A DNA stretch of 64,000 nt from Mangrovicoccus ximenensis (GTDB lineage: Bacteria; Pseudomonadota; Alphaproteobacteria; Rhodobacterales; Rhodobacteraceae), in contig NZ_QBKZ01000004.1 in NCBI RefSeq assembly GCF_003056725.1, positions 445,360-509,359 on the forward strand. Reading direction: 5' to 3'. Below, one piece after another: positions 52,462 to 60,956 of the stretch; the stretch's first letter is position 1; each line of letters starts with the position of its first letter. The translations under genes and the position numbers were made by a program. A model generated the notes under the pieces. That model had not been told where the DNA came from. It was given only the letters and a program-made list of their open reading frames with translations, and did not search any database.

Positions 52462-53682
52462 ATGAGCACTTTCCTTCTCGGCGTCTGCCTTTTCACCGTC
52501 ATCGTCCTGGCGCTGGTGACCATCATCCTCAGCGCCCGTTCGAAGCTGGTGTCCTCGGGCAACGTCAATATCGAGATCAACGGCGAGAAGACCATCTCGG
52601 TCCCTGCGGGCGGCAAGCTCCTGCAGACCCTCGCCGAAGCCAAGCTCTTCGTGCCCTCCGCCTGCGGCGGCGGCGGCACCTGCGCCCAGTGCCGGGTGAA
52701 GGTTCTCGAGGGCGGCGGGTCGATCCTGCCGACCGAGGAATCCCACATCACCAAGCGCGAAGCGGCCGAATGCGACCGCCTGTCCTGCCAGGTCGCAGTC
52801 AAGCAGGACATGAAGATCCAGGTCCCCGAAGAGGTCTTCGGCGTCAAGAAATGGCGCTGCAAGGTCCGCTCGAACGACAACGTCGCGACCTTCATCAAGG
52901 AGCTCGTGCTCGAGCTTCCGGAAGGCGAGAACGTCAACTTCCGCGCGGGGGGCTACATCCAGATCGAATGTCCGCCCTACGATCTGGGCTATGACGAGTT
53001 CGACGTGGAACCGAAATTCCGCGAGGACTGGGACAAGTTCAACCTCTGGCAGTACCGCTCCAAGGTCGACGAGCCCGTCGAGCGCGCCTATTCGATGGCG
53101 AACTATCCGGAGGAAGAGGGCATCATCATGCTCAACGTCCGGATCGCGTCGCCGCCCCCGGGCTCGACCGGCATCCCGGCCGGCAAGATGTCTTCCTACA
53201 TCTTCAACCTGAAGCCCGGCGACGAAGTCACCATCTCGGGTCCGTTCGGCGAGTTCTTCGCCCGCGACACCAAGAAGGAAATGATCTTCGTCGGCGGCGG
53301 TGCCGGCATGGCGCCGATGCGCTCGCACATCTTCGACCAGATGAAGCGGATCGGCACGGACCGGAAGGTCAGCTTCTGGTACGGCGCCCGCTCCAAGCGC
53401 GAGATGTTCTATGTCGAGGATTTCGACGGCCTGGCCGCCGAGAACCCGAACTTCGAATGGCATGTCGCGCTTTCGGACGCGCTGCCCGAGGACGAGTGGA
53501 CCGGCTATACCGGCTTCATCCACAACGTCCTGTTCGAGGAATACCTCAAGAACCACCCGGCGCCCGAGGACTGCGAATACTACATGTGCGGTCCGCCCAT
53601 CATGAACAAGTCGGTCATCAACATGCTGCTCGACCTCGGCGTCGACCGCGACGACATCATGCTGGACGATTTCGGCGGCTGA
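52462..53682 (+). CDS. nqrF: Na+-translocating NADH:quinone reductase subunit F (NADH dehydrogenase)
   Basis: A 406-residue entry subunit that oxidises NADH. One N-terminal TM helix ([20 protein letters not shown]) anchors a ferredoxin domain with cysteines in [17 protein letters not shown] and a later RLSCQVAV. The FAD site [20 protein letters not shown] and NADH site [20 protein letters not shown] follow. It ends in [20 protein letters not shown] and [10 protein letters not shown], the usual terminus. It is the last gene of the operon, followed by a strong hairpin terminator. Confidence 0.97.
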   Translation: MSTFLLGVCLFTVIVLALVTIILSARSKLVSSGNVNIEINGEKTISVPAGGKLLQTLAEAKLFVPSACGGGGTCAQCRVKVLEGGGSILPTEESHITKREAAECDRLSCQVAVKQDMKIQVPEEVFGVKKWRCKVRSNDNVATFIKELVLELPEGENVNFRAGGYIQIECPPYDLGYDEFDVEPKFREDWDKFNLWQYRSKVDEPVERAYSMANYPEEEGIIMLNVRIASPPPGSTGIPAGKMSSYIFNLKPGDEVTISGPFGEFFARDTKKEMIFVGGGAGMAPMRSHIFDQMKRIGTDRKVSFWYGARSKREMFYVEDFDGLAAENPNFEWHVALSDALPEDEWTGYTGFIHNVLFEEYLKNHPAPEDCEYYMCGPPIMNKSVINMLLDLGVDRDDIMLDDFGG

Positions 53683-53706
53683 GCCCGCCCGCCCGGACCA
53701 GGAATG

Positions 53707-53739
53707 CAGCCGCTGCGCAAGCAGCGGCTGTTTTCGTTT
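53707..53739 (+). terminator. Rho-independent terminator of the nqr operon
   Basis: A perfect 9-base stem, CAGCCGCTG and CAGCGGCTG, with loop CGCAAG is followed by TTTTCGTTT, 25 bases after the nqrF stop. It is the clearest intrinsic terminator in the window. Confidence 0.85.
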
Positions 53740-53914
53740 GCGGGCAGGGGCTGCGCTGTCGGCCGACCGCTAAAACTGTCTCTTGCTCAATTTCGAGTCC
53801 GCCCGCGCCGGGGCTGCGGCTATCTTTTCCGGCGCAATTTCAGACCGATTGTCATGATGCAACGTCTTGGAGTGCGCCCCTGCGGTTGGACATTATCAGG
53901 CGGCGGTTTTGACC

Positions 53915-54309
53915 ATGGTGCGGGCCACGGCCTGTCCGGGCGGCCGGTCGAGGGCGGGCTGCGGGCGCTGGCCAACATCCCCTGGGTGCTGCAGCCCGCC
54001 GCCAACCCGACCCGCGCGGTGCTGGAGGCGGCCTTCCACGAGGCCGGGCTGCCGATGCCCCGCAACCAGGTCGAGTCGGTCTCGGTCTTCGCCATCCTGC
54101 ACCTGCTGCAATCCTCCGAGGCGGTGGCGCTGCTGCCGCTGTCGGTCGTGGCCGACCACCTCAAGGGCGGACTGCTGACCAAGCTCGATGTCGAGGGCCT
54201 GCCCGCCGTTCCGGGCTTCGGCATCCTGACCCGGCGCGGCGAAACCCTCGGCCCGCGGGCCGAACATTTCCTGGCCCTGCTGCGCCGCCGCAACGCCGAG
54301 CGGTCCTGA
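53915..54309 (+). pseudogene. LysR-family regulator, C-terminal fragment
   Basis: The frame encodes the distal half of a LysR effector-binding domain: GHGLSGRPVEGGLRALANIP, WVLQPAANPTRAVLEAAFHE, SVSVFAILHLLQSSEAVALL, then GFGILTRRGETLGPRAEHFL. The pattern (HPL-GR----L---PWVL-P, --ES-S------L-----I--LP) is typical. No HTH or N-terminal half is present between the nqr terminator and 53915. It may once have controlled the TRAP transporter gene 78 bases downstream. Confidence 0.7.
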
Positions 54310-54321
54310 CCCTGGCGATCT

Positions 54322-54344
54322 GATTGCCGAATTGTCTGGCAATC
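54322..54344. promoter_or_regulatory. GntR-type inverted repeat upstream of the TRAP binding protein
   Basis: GATTGCC (54322-54328) and GGCAATC (54338-54344) form a perfect 7-base inverted repeat around GAATTGTCT. The inner ATTGTCTGGCAAT also has ATTG/CAAT ends, a form common among FadR/VanR-type GntR operators. It lies 44 bases before the dctP start, where a repressor would block transcription. Confidence 0.4.
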
Positions 54345-54387
54345 TGCCGGAATCGCCGCTAGCCTTCCTCCACCAAGGGAGGAAACC

Positions 54388-55398
54388 ATGAAATACACGC
54401 TTGCCGTGGCAGCTCTGCTGTCCACGACCGCGGCCGCTTGGGCGGCCGACACCGTCCACCTGCGCATCCAGACCCACCAGGCCCCCGAGGCGGTCTCGGG
54501 CAAGCTGGTCGCCGATTTCGTCGATCAGGTTCGCGCCATGTCGGAGGGCAGCATCGAGATCGAGATGTTCTACAGCTCCTCGGTCGTGGCCTCCGCCGAA
54601 ACCTTCGACGCCGCCGCCAACGGCATCCTCGACTGCGACATGACCAACGGAAGCTACCAGGCAGGCAAGAACCCGGCCTTCCAGTTCGTCGCCGACGTGA
54701 TGGGCGGCTATGACACGCCGATCCAGTTCCTGGCCTGGATCGAGGAGGGCGGCGGCCGCGACGCCATCCAGAAGCTCTACGAAGCCAATGGCATGCATTT
54801 CATCGGCGCCTATCTCGGCGGCCAGGAATCGCTGGCCTCGAGCACGCCGCTGGCCGGGATCGCCGATCTCGAAGGCTGGAAGTTCCGCTCGCCGCCCGGC
54901 ATGGAATCCGAGATCTTCGCCTCGCTCGGCGCCAGCCCGGTGGTGATGGACTATACAGAGATCTTCACCTCGCTCGAGACCGGCATCATCGACGGCGCCG
55001 ATGCCTCGACGCTGGCAGCGAACCTGTCGAACGGCATCTACGACATCGCCAAGCATGCCACCTATCCGGGCTTCCACTCGATGTCCTCGGACCATCTGGC
55101 CTGCTCCGCCGCCGCCTGGGAGAAGATGAGCCCCGGCCAGCAGGCAATCCTGGAAAACGCCATGGACGCGCTTGCGCTGAAGCTGCTGATGCGCACCGAA
55201 GTGCTCAACAGCGAGGCGCTGGCCCAACTGCCGGACAACGGCGTCACCTTCCATGACTGGTCCGCCGAAGACCGCGCGAAATTCCGCGCTGCCGCCATCG
55301 CCCGCTGGGACGAATGGGCGGAGAAGACCCCGGAAACCGCCGAGATGGTCGCCAGCCACAAGGCCTTCCTGTCCCGCATCGGCATGGGCGACGACTGA
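54388..55398 (+). CDS. TRAP transporter periplasmic binding protein (DctP family)
   Basis: A 336-residue periplasmic binding protein with a signal peptide (MKYTLAVAALLSTTAAAWAA). Family features: VHLRIQTHQAPEAVSGKLVA, EIEMFYSSSVVASAETFDAA, LEGWKFRSPPGMESEIFASL (substrate carboxylate-binding Arg in the WKFRSP motif) and DYTEIFTSLETGIIDGADAS. TRAP systems take up organic acids by a sodium gradient, which the NQR pump could supply. The substrate is not determinable; GYDTPIQF-type members often bind alpha-keto or aromatic acids. An AGGGAGGAAACC ribosome site is present. The partner DctQ/M genes are not in the window. Confidence 0.9.
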   Translation: MKYTLAVAALLSTTAAAWAADTVHLRIQTHQAPEAVSGKLVADFVDQVRAMSEGSIEIEMFYSSSVVASAETFDAAANGILDCDMTNGSYQAGKNPAFQFVADVMGGYDTPIQFLAWIEEGGGRDAIQKLYEANGMHFIGAYLGGQESLASSTPLAGIADLEGWKFRSPPGMESEIFASLGASPVVMDYTEIFTSLETGIIDGADASTLAANLSNGIYDIAKHATYPGFHSMSSDHLACSAAAWEKMSPGQQAILENAMDALALKLLMRTEVLNSEALAQLPDNGVTFHDWSAEDRAKFRAAAIARWDEWAEKTPETAEMVASHKAFLSRIGMGDD

Positions 55399-55477
55399 CG
55401 CCCGGCCGTCCTCCCGGCGGCCGCGGCTCCTCCCGCGGCCGCCGATCCGTGTCCCCCTTTCTCTTGAGTGACCCAGA

Positions 55478-55600
55478 ATGAATGTCCTGATCCTCGGCGG
55501 CGGCGGCTTCGTCGGCCGCAAGATCGCCGCCGCCCTCGCCGCCTCAGGCCGCCTGCGCGGCCAGCCCGTCACCGGCCTGACCCTCGCCGACCTCGCCCGG
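55478..55600 (+). pseudogene. NAD-dependent epimerase (DenD/D-erythronate dehydrogenase-like), N-terminal fragment
   Basis: ATG 55478 opens MNVLILGGGGFVGRKIAAAL then AASGRLRGQPVTGLTLADLA, the Rossmann GxxGxxG start of the DenD-like epimerase family. At about 55600 the frame enters the antisense of a cytochrome c gene and becomes nonsense. DenD genes lie near TRAP transporters in some rhodobacteria, which fits the neighbour on the left. Only about 40 residues remain. Confidence 0.65.
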
Positions 55601-56470
55601 GCTGCGCGACGCGGGGGAACCGGCCGGCGCCGCGGCAGGCGCAACCGGCTCCCAAGGCGCACCGTCGCGCTCCGGATCGCCGGGCAGCGATTTCAGGTAG
55701 TGCGCGATCGCCCGCAGGTCGGCGCCATCCATGAACTGCAGCGAGTTGTTGTAGACCTCGGCCATCGAGCCGAAGACCACCGAATGGCGGTTGCGTCCCT
55801 CCGCGAGATAGGCGGCGATGTCGTCCTCGCTCCAGCGGCCCAGCCCGGTGTTGTGGTCCTGCAGCAGGCTCGGTGCGTACCAGCCGTCGAGGAGCGCGCC
55901 CGACAGGTAGAGCGGGCTCGACTGGTCATAGGCCTTCTCGTTCATCGTCAGGGCGCGCGGCGTGTGGCACGATCCGCAATGGCCCGCCGCCTGCACCAGA
56001 TAGGCGCCGCGGTTCCATTCGCCGTCCTTCGACGGATCGGGCCGGTAGGTGCCCGGCTCGGTGAAGGCCGCGTTCCACAGCGCCAGCGGCCAGCGCATGT
56101 TCAGGGGCCAGGGGATGTCCGGGGCGCGGTTCGGCTGCGATACCGGCCCGACGCCCTCCGTGAAGAAGGCATAGAGCGCCTCGATATCCGCGTCGGCCAT
56201 CTTGGCATAGGACGGATAGGGCATCGCCGGATAGAGGCGGCTGCCGTCGGGCGCGACGCCGTGGCGGATGGCGCGGTCGAACTCGGCAAGCGTGTAGCGG
56301 CCGATGCCGGTTTCGGGGTCCGGGGTGATGTTGGTGGCGTAGATCGAGCCGATCGGCGTGCCCATCTCCAGCCCGCCCGCGAAGGGCGCGCCGTCATGGG
56401 TCGAGTGGCAGGCAACGCAATCGGCCTCGCGCGCGACGCGCTCGCCCCGGGCCAGCAGCTCCGGCACGGC
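55601..56470 (-). pseudogene. diheme/triheme cytochrome c (alcohol dehydrogenase cytochrome subunit type), both ends missing
   Basis: The frame encodes LLARGERVAREADCVACHST, GTPIGSIYATNITPDPETGI, MPYPSYAKMADADIEALYAF, GAYLVQAAGHCGSCHTPRAL and YNNSLQFMDGADLRAIAHYL. These are the conserved parts of the AdhB-like membrane-bound dehydrogenase cytochrome subunit. Two heme sites (CVACH, CGSCH) are visible; the third, normally near the C-terminus, is missing past about 55601. The signal peptide and start are missing beyond about 56470. Both cuts abut unrelated genes. Confidence 0.75.
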
Positions 56471-56589
56471 TGCGGGCCGCGCCTGCCCCGGCCGCCGCCG
56501 AACCCGCCGAAATTGATGACCCCGAGCCCGATGCGGGCCTGCTGCCGGCCAGTTCGCGCCGGATGCGCTTCCGCTTCGAGGCCAGCTGA
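56471..56589 (+). pseudogene. DUF3306 protein, C-terminal end
   Basis: A short frame ending at 56587-56589 reads AAAEPAEIDDPEPDAGLLPA then SSRRMRFRFEAS. The acidic stretch followed by RRMRFRF matches the end of DUF3306 proteins, which precede the TorD-like chaperone in rhodobacterial formate dehydrogenase loci. Its TGA overlaps the chaperone ATG (TGATG), supporting a native operon. The N-terminal part is missing. Confidence 0.5.
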
Positions 56590-57218
56590 TGACCGACAGG
56601 CCCGACATGACCGCATCCCCCGCTGCCGCCCCGAAAATCGCCGAAGAGGACCGGCTGCGCGCCGATCTCTACAATTTCCTCGGCCTGATCCTGGCGCGCC
56701 CCGCCGACGGGCTGCTGATCGAGCAGACCGCGGGGCTGGCCGGCGGCGAGGGCCCGATCGGCGAGGCCGTGGACACGCTGGCCAAGGTTGCGCGGCTGTC
56801 GAAGGCCAAGGCGGTCGAGGTCGAGTACAACCGGCTCTTCATCGGCCTCGGCCGCGGCGAACTGCTGCCCTACGCCTCCTACTACATGACCGGCTTCCTC
56901 AACGAGAAGCCGCTGGCCGTGCTTCGCAAGGACATGGCTGCGCTGGGGCTGGCCCGCGCCGAAACCGTGTTCGAGCCCGAGGACAACATCGCTTCGCTGA
57001 TGGAGATGATGGGCGCGCTGATCGCCGGGCGCTTCGGGACGCCCGCGCCGCTGGCCCGGCAGAAAGACTTTTTCAACCGCCATGTCGCTCCATGGGCGGG
57101 GCATTTCTTCACCGATCTCGAAGCTGCCAAGAATTCGGTTTTCTATGCGCCGGTGGGCCGTCTGGGCCGCGCCTTCATGGAGATCGAGGCCGAGGCGTTC
57201 CGGATGAGCGCGGAGTGA
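56589..57218 (+). CDS. TorD/DmsD-family molybdoenzyme chaperone
   Basis: A 209-residue cytoplasmic all-helical chaperone that binds the TAT signal of, and helps insert molybdopterin into, a partner enzyme. It shows EEDRLRADLYNFLGLILARP, VEVEYNRLFIGLGRGELLPY with the conserved YASYYMTGFLNEKPL, EPEDNIASLMEMMGALIAGR and FFNRHVAPWAGHFFTDLEAA. The last two are family hallmarks (E-EDHI--------M, F---HL--W---F--DL). The expected partner is the formate dehydrogenase alpha subunit encoded at 61-64 kb. Confidence 0.9.
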   Translation: MTDRPDMTASPAAAPKIAEEDRLRADLYNFLGLILARPADGLLIEQTAGLAGGEGPIGEAVDTLAKVARLSKAKAVEVEYNRLFIGLGRGELLPYASYYMTGFLNEKPLAVLRKDMAALGLARAETVFEPEDNIASLMEMMGALIAGRFGTPAPLARQKDFFNRHVAPWAGHFFTDLEAAKNSVFYAPVGRLGRAFMEIEAEAFRMSAE

Positions 57219-57268
57219 TCCGCAAAGGGCGGGAAACCGCCGCAACCCAGAGAGAGGAGGTCTCTCGC

Positions 57269-57378
57269 ATGACACGGAAAGACGAGGAGGCGACCAGCCG
57301 CCGCGACTTCCTGAAGACCGCCGCGACGGCTGCGCCGCTTGCGGCCGTTGCCGTTGCGACCGCGACGGGCACCGAGGT
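57269..57378 (+). pseudogene. TAT-signal formate dehydrogenase-associated small protein, truncated
   Basis: ATG 57269 with GAGAGGAGG upstream encodes MTRKDEEATSRRDFLKTAAT then AAPLAAVAVATATG, a twin-arginine signal (SRRDFLK). Rhodobacterial formate dehydrogenase loci carry such a protein of about 65 residues between the TorD chaperone and the alpha subunit. Here the sequence after about 57378 is unrelated, so the mature part is lost and the expected alpha-subunit gene does not follow. Confidence 0.65.
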
Positions 57379-57924
57379 GCAGCTGCGCGTTGGCGCGATC
57401 GCAGCCGCCGGTGTCCTTGGCAGCTTGCCGGACCCGCCGGCGGCGGATCGCAATGCCGTGCCTGGCGGCGCCTGCCTCCTGGCGCTGCGGCGGCCTGAGA
57501 AGGGGCGACGGCGTGCCATTCCCGGCGGATCCGCATCCGGTGACCGGGCGCAAGCGGGCCGTTGCCTTTCCCGGAGCCGGTGGATGGAGGCCCGGGCCGT
57601 GCGGCGGAGGCAGGTCCTGGCCGGAAATTCAGGCGGGCACTGTGCTGCGAGGCGATTGCCGGGCCAAATCCGGGGATGACCTCGTGCCTCGTCCTCGTGC
57701 CTGCGGCAGGGCATGGCGCTGCCCGGCAGCTTGCCGCTGTTCTGCTGGCGGGCCTCCGCTTGGCCGCGACAGCGTGCGGGACCTCTTTTGCCCGCATGGG
57801 AGCGGGGATGCCGGTCCGGGCCGGCAGCCGTGATGCCTGCTGAAAGCGGACTGGGGACGCGCAGCCGCAAGCCCGCGCCGAACGGTGGCTGGAGGGCGAG
57901 CCGCTGCACAGGTGCCAGTGCGGG
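57379..57924. other. unassigned stretch between two junctions
   Basis: No frame here looks like a known protein. The open frames are Arg/Ala/Gly-rich on both strands. The stretch probably starts at the cut in the TAT-peptide gene and ends at about 57925, where a cadherin-like coding frame starts. It could be intergenic DNA from a third locus. Confidence 0.4.
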
Positions 57925-58777
57925 GCCGAGGCGCTCGGCTACGGCAATGCGAGCGACGATCCGCTGGCGGTCCGCACGCTCGGCCTGACGATCAGCGACG
58001 GGCAGGGCGGGGTGATGCCGGCGGTCAACCTGACCGTGACGGTGGCGCCGGAGGACGACCTCGCGCCGCTCGCGGATCCCGAGGCGCTGGCCAACAGCTT
58101 CACCCCGAACGAACAGCGCCTGCCGGATGTCGCGGCGCTGCGGGCGGGCGAGGGCGATCCGGCCACGGGCTATGTCGTGGTCTGGCGCTCCTACCAGCAG
58201 GACAATCCCGGCGAAAATGCGCATGGCATCTTCGGCCAGCGTTTCGGCGCGGACGGCGTGCCGCTCGGCACCGAGTTCCAGGTCAACACGACCATCCCCG
58301 GAACCCAGGGCGAACCGCAGGTGGCGGGCGTCGCAGGCGGCGGCTTCGCCGTGGTCTGGACCGACGAGGCCGGGCTCGACGGTTCGGGCGAGGGCGTCTT
58401 CCTGCAGCTCTACGACGCGGCGGGACAGGCGCTCGGCGGCGAGACCCAGGTCAACGGCACGGCAACCAGCGCCCAGGAACAGCCGCAGATCGCGCGGCTG
58501 GAAGACGGCAGCCTCGCCGTGGTCTGGAGCGGCACCGATCCGGTGACCGGCAGCTTCCGCATCTACGGCCAGCAGGTCGAGGCCGACGGCACCTTCCGCG
58601 GCCCCGAGCGGATGCTGTCTTCGGAGAGCACCGGCAGCGCCGAGCACCGCCTGCCCTCGGTCAGCGCGCTGCCGGGCGGCGGCTTCGCGCTGGCCTACCA
58701 GTCGCAGGCCCCGGCGGGATCGGAAACCGCGGATGCCACCGATGGCGGCGCGGGCATCTTCCTCCAGCGCTTCGGTG
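57925..58777 (+). pseudogene. fragment of a large repeat-containing (cadherin/RTX-type) surface protein
   Basis: The internal frame has no start of its own. It opens with YGNASDDPLAVRTLGLTISD and GQGGVMPAVNLTVTV, a cadherin-like/VCBS-type repeat end. Three similar blade-like repeats follow: GYVVVWRSYQQDNPGENAHG, GGFAVVWTDEAGLDGSGEGV and GSLAVVWSGTDPVTGSFRIY, each with an xxIFGQRFxADGxPLGxEFQVN partner. Such repeats occur in giant calcium-binding adhesins secreted by type I systems. The frame is cut at about 58777 by a WD40 gene on the other strand. Confidence 0.65.
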
Positions 58778-58995
58778 ACCGCGGCCTCGTGGCCCTCGAG
58801 CCAGCGCGGCGCGCCGTCCTGCCAGAGGCCCACGGAATTGTCGAAGCTGGCGGTCGCCACCTCGCCCGAGGGCGCGACGGCGATCGCCATGACCGGCCCG
58901 CCATGGCCCTTGAGCGTGCCGAATTCCTGTGCCCCCGCGGAGACGGCACAGAGCATCGCGGCAGCGAGCAGGGCAGGGCGGAGCATCGCGGTCAT
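58778..58995 (-). pseudogene. WD40-repeat/c-type cytochrome protein, N-terminal fragment
   Basis: ATG 58995 overlaps the stop of the formate dehydrogenase gamma subunit (ATGA). It encodes a signal peptide (MTAMLRPALLAAAMLCAVSA) and one WD40 blade: FGTLKGHGGPVMAIAVAPSG, EVATASFDNSVGLWQ, WLEGHEAAVT. Related rhodobacterial formate dehydrogenase loci end with a WD40 protein that may carry a C-terminal cytochrome c domain. Here the gene is cut at about 58778 by the adhesin fragment. It is co-directional and translationally coupled with the gamma subunit. Confidence 0.6.
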
Positions 58996-60197
58996 TCCGC
59001 CGGGCGGGCCGATTTGGCGGCCTGGCGGGATTCGCGCTCCTTCACCTCGTCATACCAGATCGAGTGGTGCTGATGCGCCCAGTTCTCGTCGACCTGGCCC
59101 GAGCCCATGGCGTCATAGGCGCCTTCCATGCCGAGCGTGCCGATATAGATGTGGCCGATGATCACCGCCATCATCAGGAAGGCGACGATCGCGTGCCAGA
59201 GCTGGGCAAGCTGCATCTCCTCCTGCGGCGCGAGCTGGACCGGCAGCGGCTCCATCCCGAACCAGCCGGGCACGCCCCAGCCGTTCAGCACCTCGAACGT
59301 GTGCGAGAAGAGCGGCATGTCGAAGGGAAAGAGCAGCGACAGGCCCGACACCGAGACCGAGCCGCCGAGCAGGATCACCGCCCAGAAGATGATCTTCTGG
59401 CCCGCGTTGAACTTCTTCGCCGGCGGGTGGTTCTTGCCGATGATGCCGCCCGCCTGGGCGAACCAGGTGATGTCGGTGCGGTCGGGGATGTTGTGCCAGA
59501 CCCACATGACGAAGACCATGACGAGCCCCAGCATGAAGGCCCAGCTGACATTGTTGTGGACGAATTTCGAGCCGGTGAGCAGAACCGAGTTGAATTCGTG
59601 CCCGACCAGCGGGATCAGGTAGTGCCGCCCGAAGAGGGTGAAGAGGCCGGTGAAGCCGAGCAGCAGGAACGAGCCTGCCAGCGTCCAGTGGGCGAAGCGC
59701 TCGATCCACTGGAAGCGCTGCACCGTGGTGCCGGTCCGGCCGCCCTCGATGCGCACGCGGCCGCGCAGCAGGAAGAACACGGCGAGGATGCCGATCGTGC
59801 CCAGAAGCAGCCAGCCGCCATAGGTGGAGAGCGGCCCCTCGCGGAATTCCAGCCACCACATGCCGCCGTCCTGGATCAGCACCTTGCCGTTGGGATTGAT
59901 GGTCGAGGCGCGGACATTGGCCTCGTCATGGCGCAGCGCGCGCCACAGGTCGGAATCCGAGGCGCCGCCGAGCGGGCCCATCCCCGGCACGTTCAGCGCG
60001 TCGCCGCCGAAATCGGGATCGGGCAGCGGCGGCGGGGCCTCGCCGCGCTGGCGCGCCATGATCGATTCCAGCGTCTGCTGTCCGGTGGCGGTGGCCGGCG
60101 AATTGTCGACGCTGGTGCCCCCGATGGGGCTGTCCTGGGCGGCCGCGGGCAGCGCCAGCACGACCATGGTGAGTAGGGCCATCAGATGGCGCAGCAT
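58992..60197 (-). CDS. formate dehydrogenase gamma subunit (cytochrome b556)
   Basis: A 401-residue membrane subunit passing electrons from the beta subunit to quinone. ATG 60197 (GGGAGATGACCC upstream) opens a signal peptide MLRHLMALLTMVVLALPAAA, then a periplasmic domain of about 115 residues. Four TM helices follow, carrying heme histidines in RFQWIERFAHWTLAGSFLLL, KFVHNNVSWAFMLGLVMVFV and QLWHAIVAFLMMAVIIGHIY. The closing GTLGMEGAYDAMGSGQVDEN, WAHQHHSIWYDE is diagnostic of this group. It follows the beta subunit on the same strand, separated by a 12-base hairpin. Confidence 0.93.
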   Translation of the reverse strand: MLRHLMALLTMVVLALPAAAQDSPIGGTSVDNSPATATGQQTLESIMARQRGEAPPPLPDPDFGGDALNVPGMGPLGGASDSDLWRALRHDEANVRASTINPNGKVLIQDGGMWWLEFREGPLSTYGGWLLLGTIGILAVFFLLRGRVRIEGGRTGTTVQRFQWIERFAHWTLAGSFLLLGFTGLFTLFGRHYLIPLVGHEFNSVLLTGSKFVHNNVSWAFMLGLVMVFVMWVWHNIPDRTDITWFAQAGGIIGKNHPPAKKFNAGQKIIFWAVILLGGSVSVSGLSLLFPFDMPLFSHTFEVLNGWGVPGWFGMEPLPVQLAPQEEMQLAQLWHAIVAFLMMAVIIGHIYIGTLGMEGAYDAMGSGQVDENWAHQHHSIWYDEVKERESRQAAKSARPAE

Positions 60198-60316
60198 GGG
60201 GTCATCTCCCGGATGTCGGAACGTCCTGCTGCGCGGTCCGGCGGCAGGGCCGCCCCGCGCGGGACATCGTCGATGGGGCGGCCCCGCAGGGCCGCGGAAT
60301 GCAGAAGGAGGGACTG

Positions 60317-60344
60317 TCCGGGCAGGCATGTTTGCCTGCCCGGA
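60317..60344 (-). other. intercistronic hairpin between formate dehydrogenase beta and gamma genes
   Basis: A perfect 12-base stem, TCCGGGCAGGCA with TGCCTGCCCGGA, and a 4-base loop lie 6 bases after the beta-subunit stop. There is no T-tract on the minus strand, so it is more likely an mRNA-processing/stabilising element or a partial attenuator than a full terminator. Confidence 0.55.
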
Positions 60345-60350
60345 ACATCG

Positions 60351-60944
60351 TCAGTTGGCCTTTTCGTCGTAGGCGGTGCCCCAGCCCCAGGCGCCCGAGC
60401 CGAAGCCCCGGGCCACGACGCGCTCGCGGTAGATCTCGGAGACCTTGTCCCCGTCGCCCGCCAGCAGCGCCTTGGTGGAGCACATCTCGGCGCAGATCGG
60501 CAGCTTGCCTTCGGCGATCCGGTTGCGGCCGTATTTCTGGAACTCGGCGGCGGAGTTGTTCTCCTCCGGGCCGCCGTTGCAGAAGGTGCACTTGTCCATC
60601 TTGCCGCGCGACCCGAAATTGCCCGCCTGCGGATATTGCGGCGCGCCGAAGGGGCACGCGTAGAAGCAATAGCCGCAGCCGATGCACAGGTCCTTGGAAT
60701 GCAGCACCACGCCTTCTTCGGTCTGGTAGAAGCAGTCCACCGGACAGACGGCCATGCAGGGCGCGTCCGAGCAGTGCATGCAGGCGACCGAGATCGAGCG
60801 TTCGCCCGGCTGGCCGTCCTGGATGGTCACCACCCGGCGGCGGTTGATGCCCCAGGGCACCTCGTGCTCGTTCTTGCACGCGGTGACGCAGGCGTTGCAC
60901 TCGATGCAGCGCTCGGCATCGCAGAGGAATTTAGCTCTTCCCAT
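60351..60944 (-). CDS. fdh3B: formate dehydrogenase beta subunit (iron-sulfur protein)
   Basis: A 197-residue electron-transfer subunit carrying four [4Fe-4S] clusters. Cysteine motifs are CIECNACVTACKNEH, CMHCSDAPCMAVCPVDCFY, CIGCGYCFYACPFGAPQ and CTFC with a final CAEMCSTKAL. GGPEENNSAAEFQKYGRNRI is typical of the rhodobacterial FDH3 beta subunit. It lies 12 bases after the alpha subunit on the same strand. It links the molybdenum subunit to the cytochrome b subunit. Confidence 0.95.
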   Translation of the reverse strand: MGRAKFLCDAERCIECNACVTACKNEHEVPWGINRRRVVTIQDGQPGERSISVACMHCSDAPCMAVCPVDCFYQTEEGVVLHSKDLCIGCGYCFYACPFGAPQYPQAGNFGSRGKMDKCTFCNGGPEENNSAAEFQKYGRNRIAEGKLPICAEMCSTKALLAGDGDKVSEIYRERVVARGFGSGAWGWGTAYDEKAN

Positions 60945-60956
60945 GTTACGCGCTCC

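Noticed and set aside
53896..55662. A 588-residue minus-strand open frame opposite the TRAP binding protein
   Set aside because: The plus-strand DctP protein has a signal peptide, a ribosome site and family motifs. The antisense frame has none of these.
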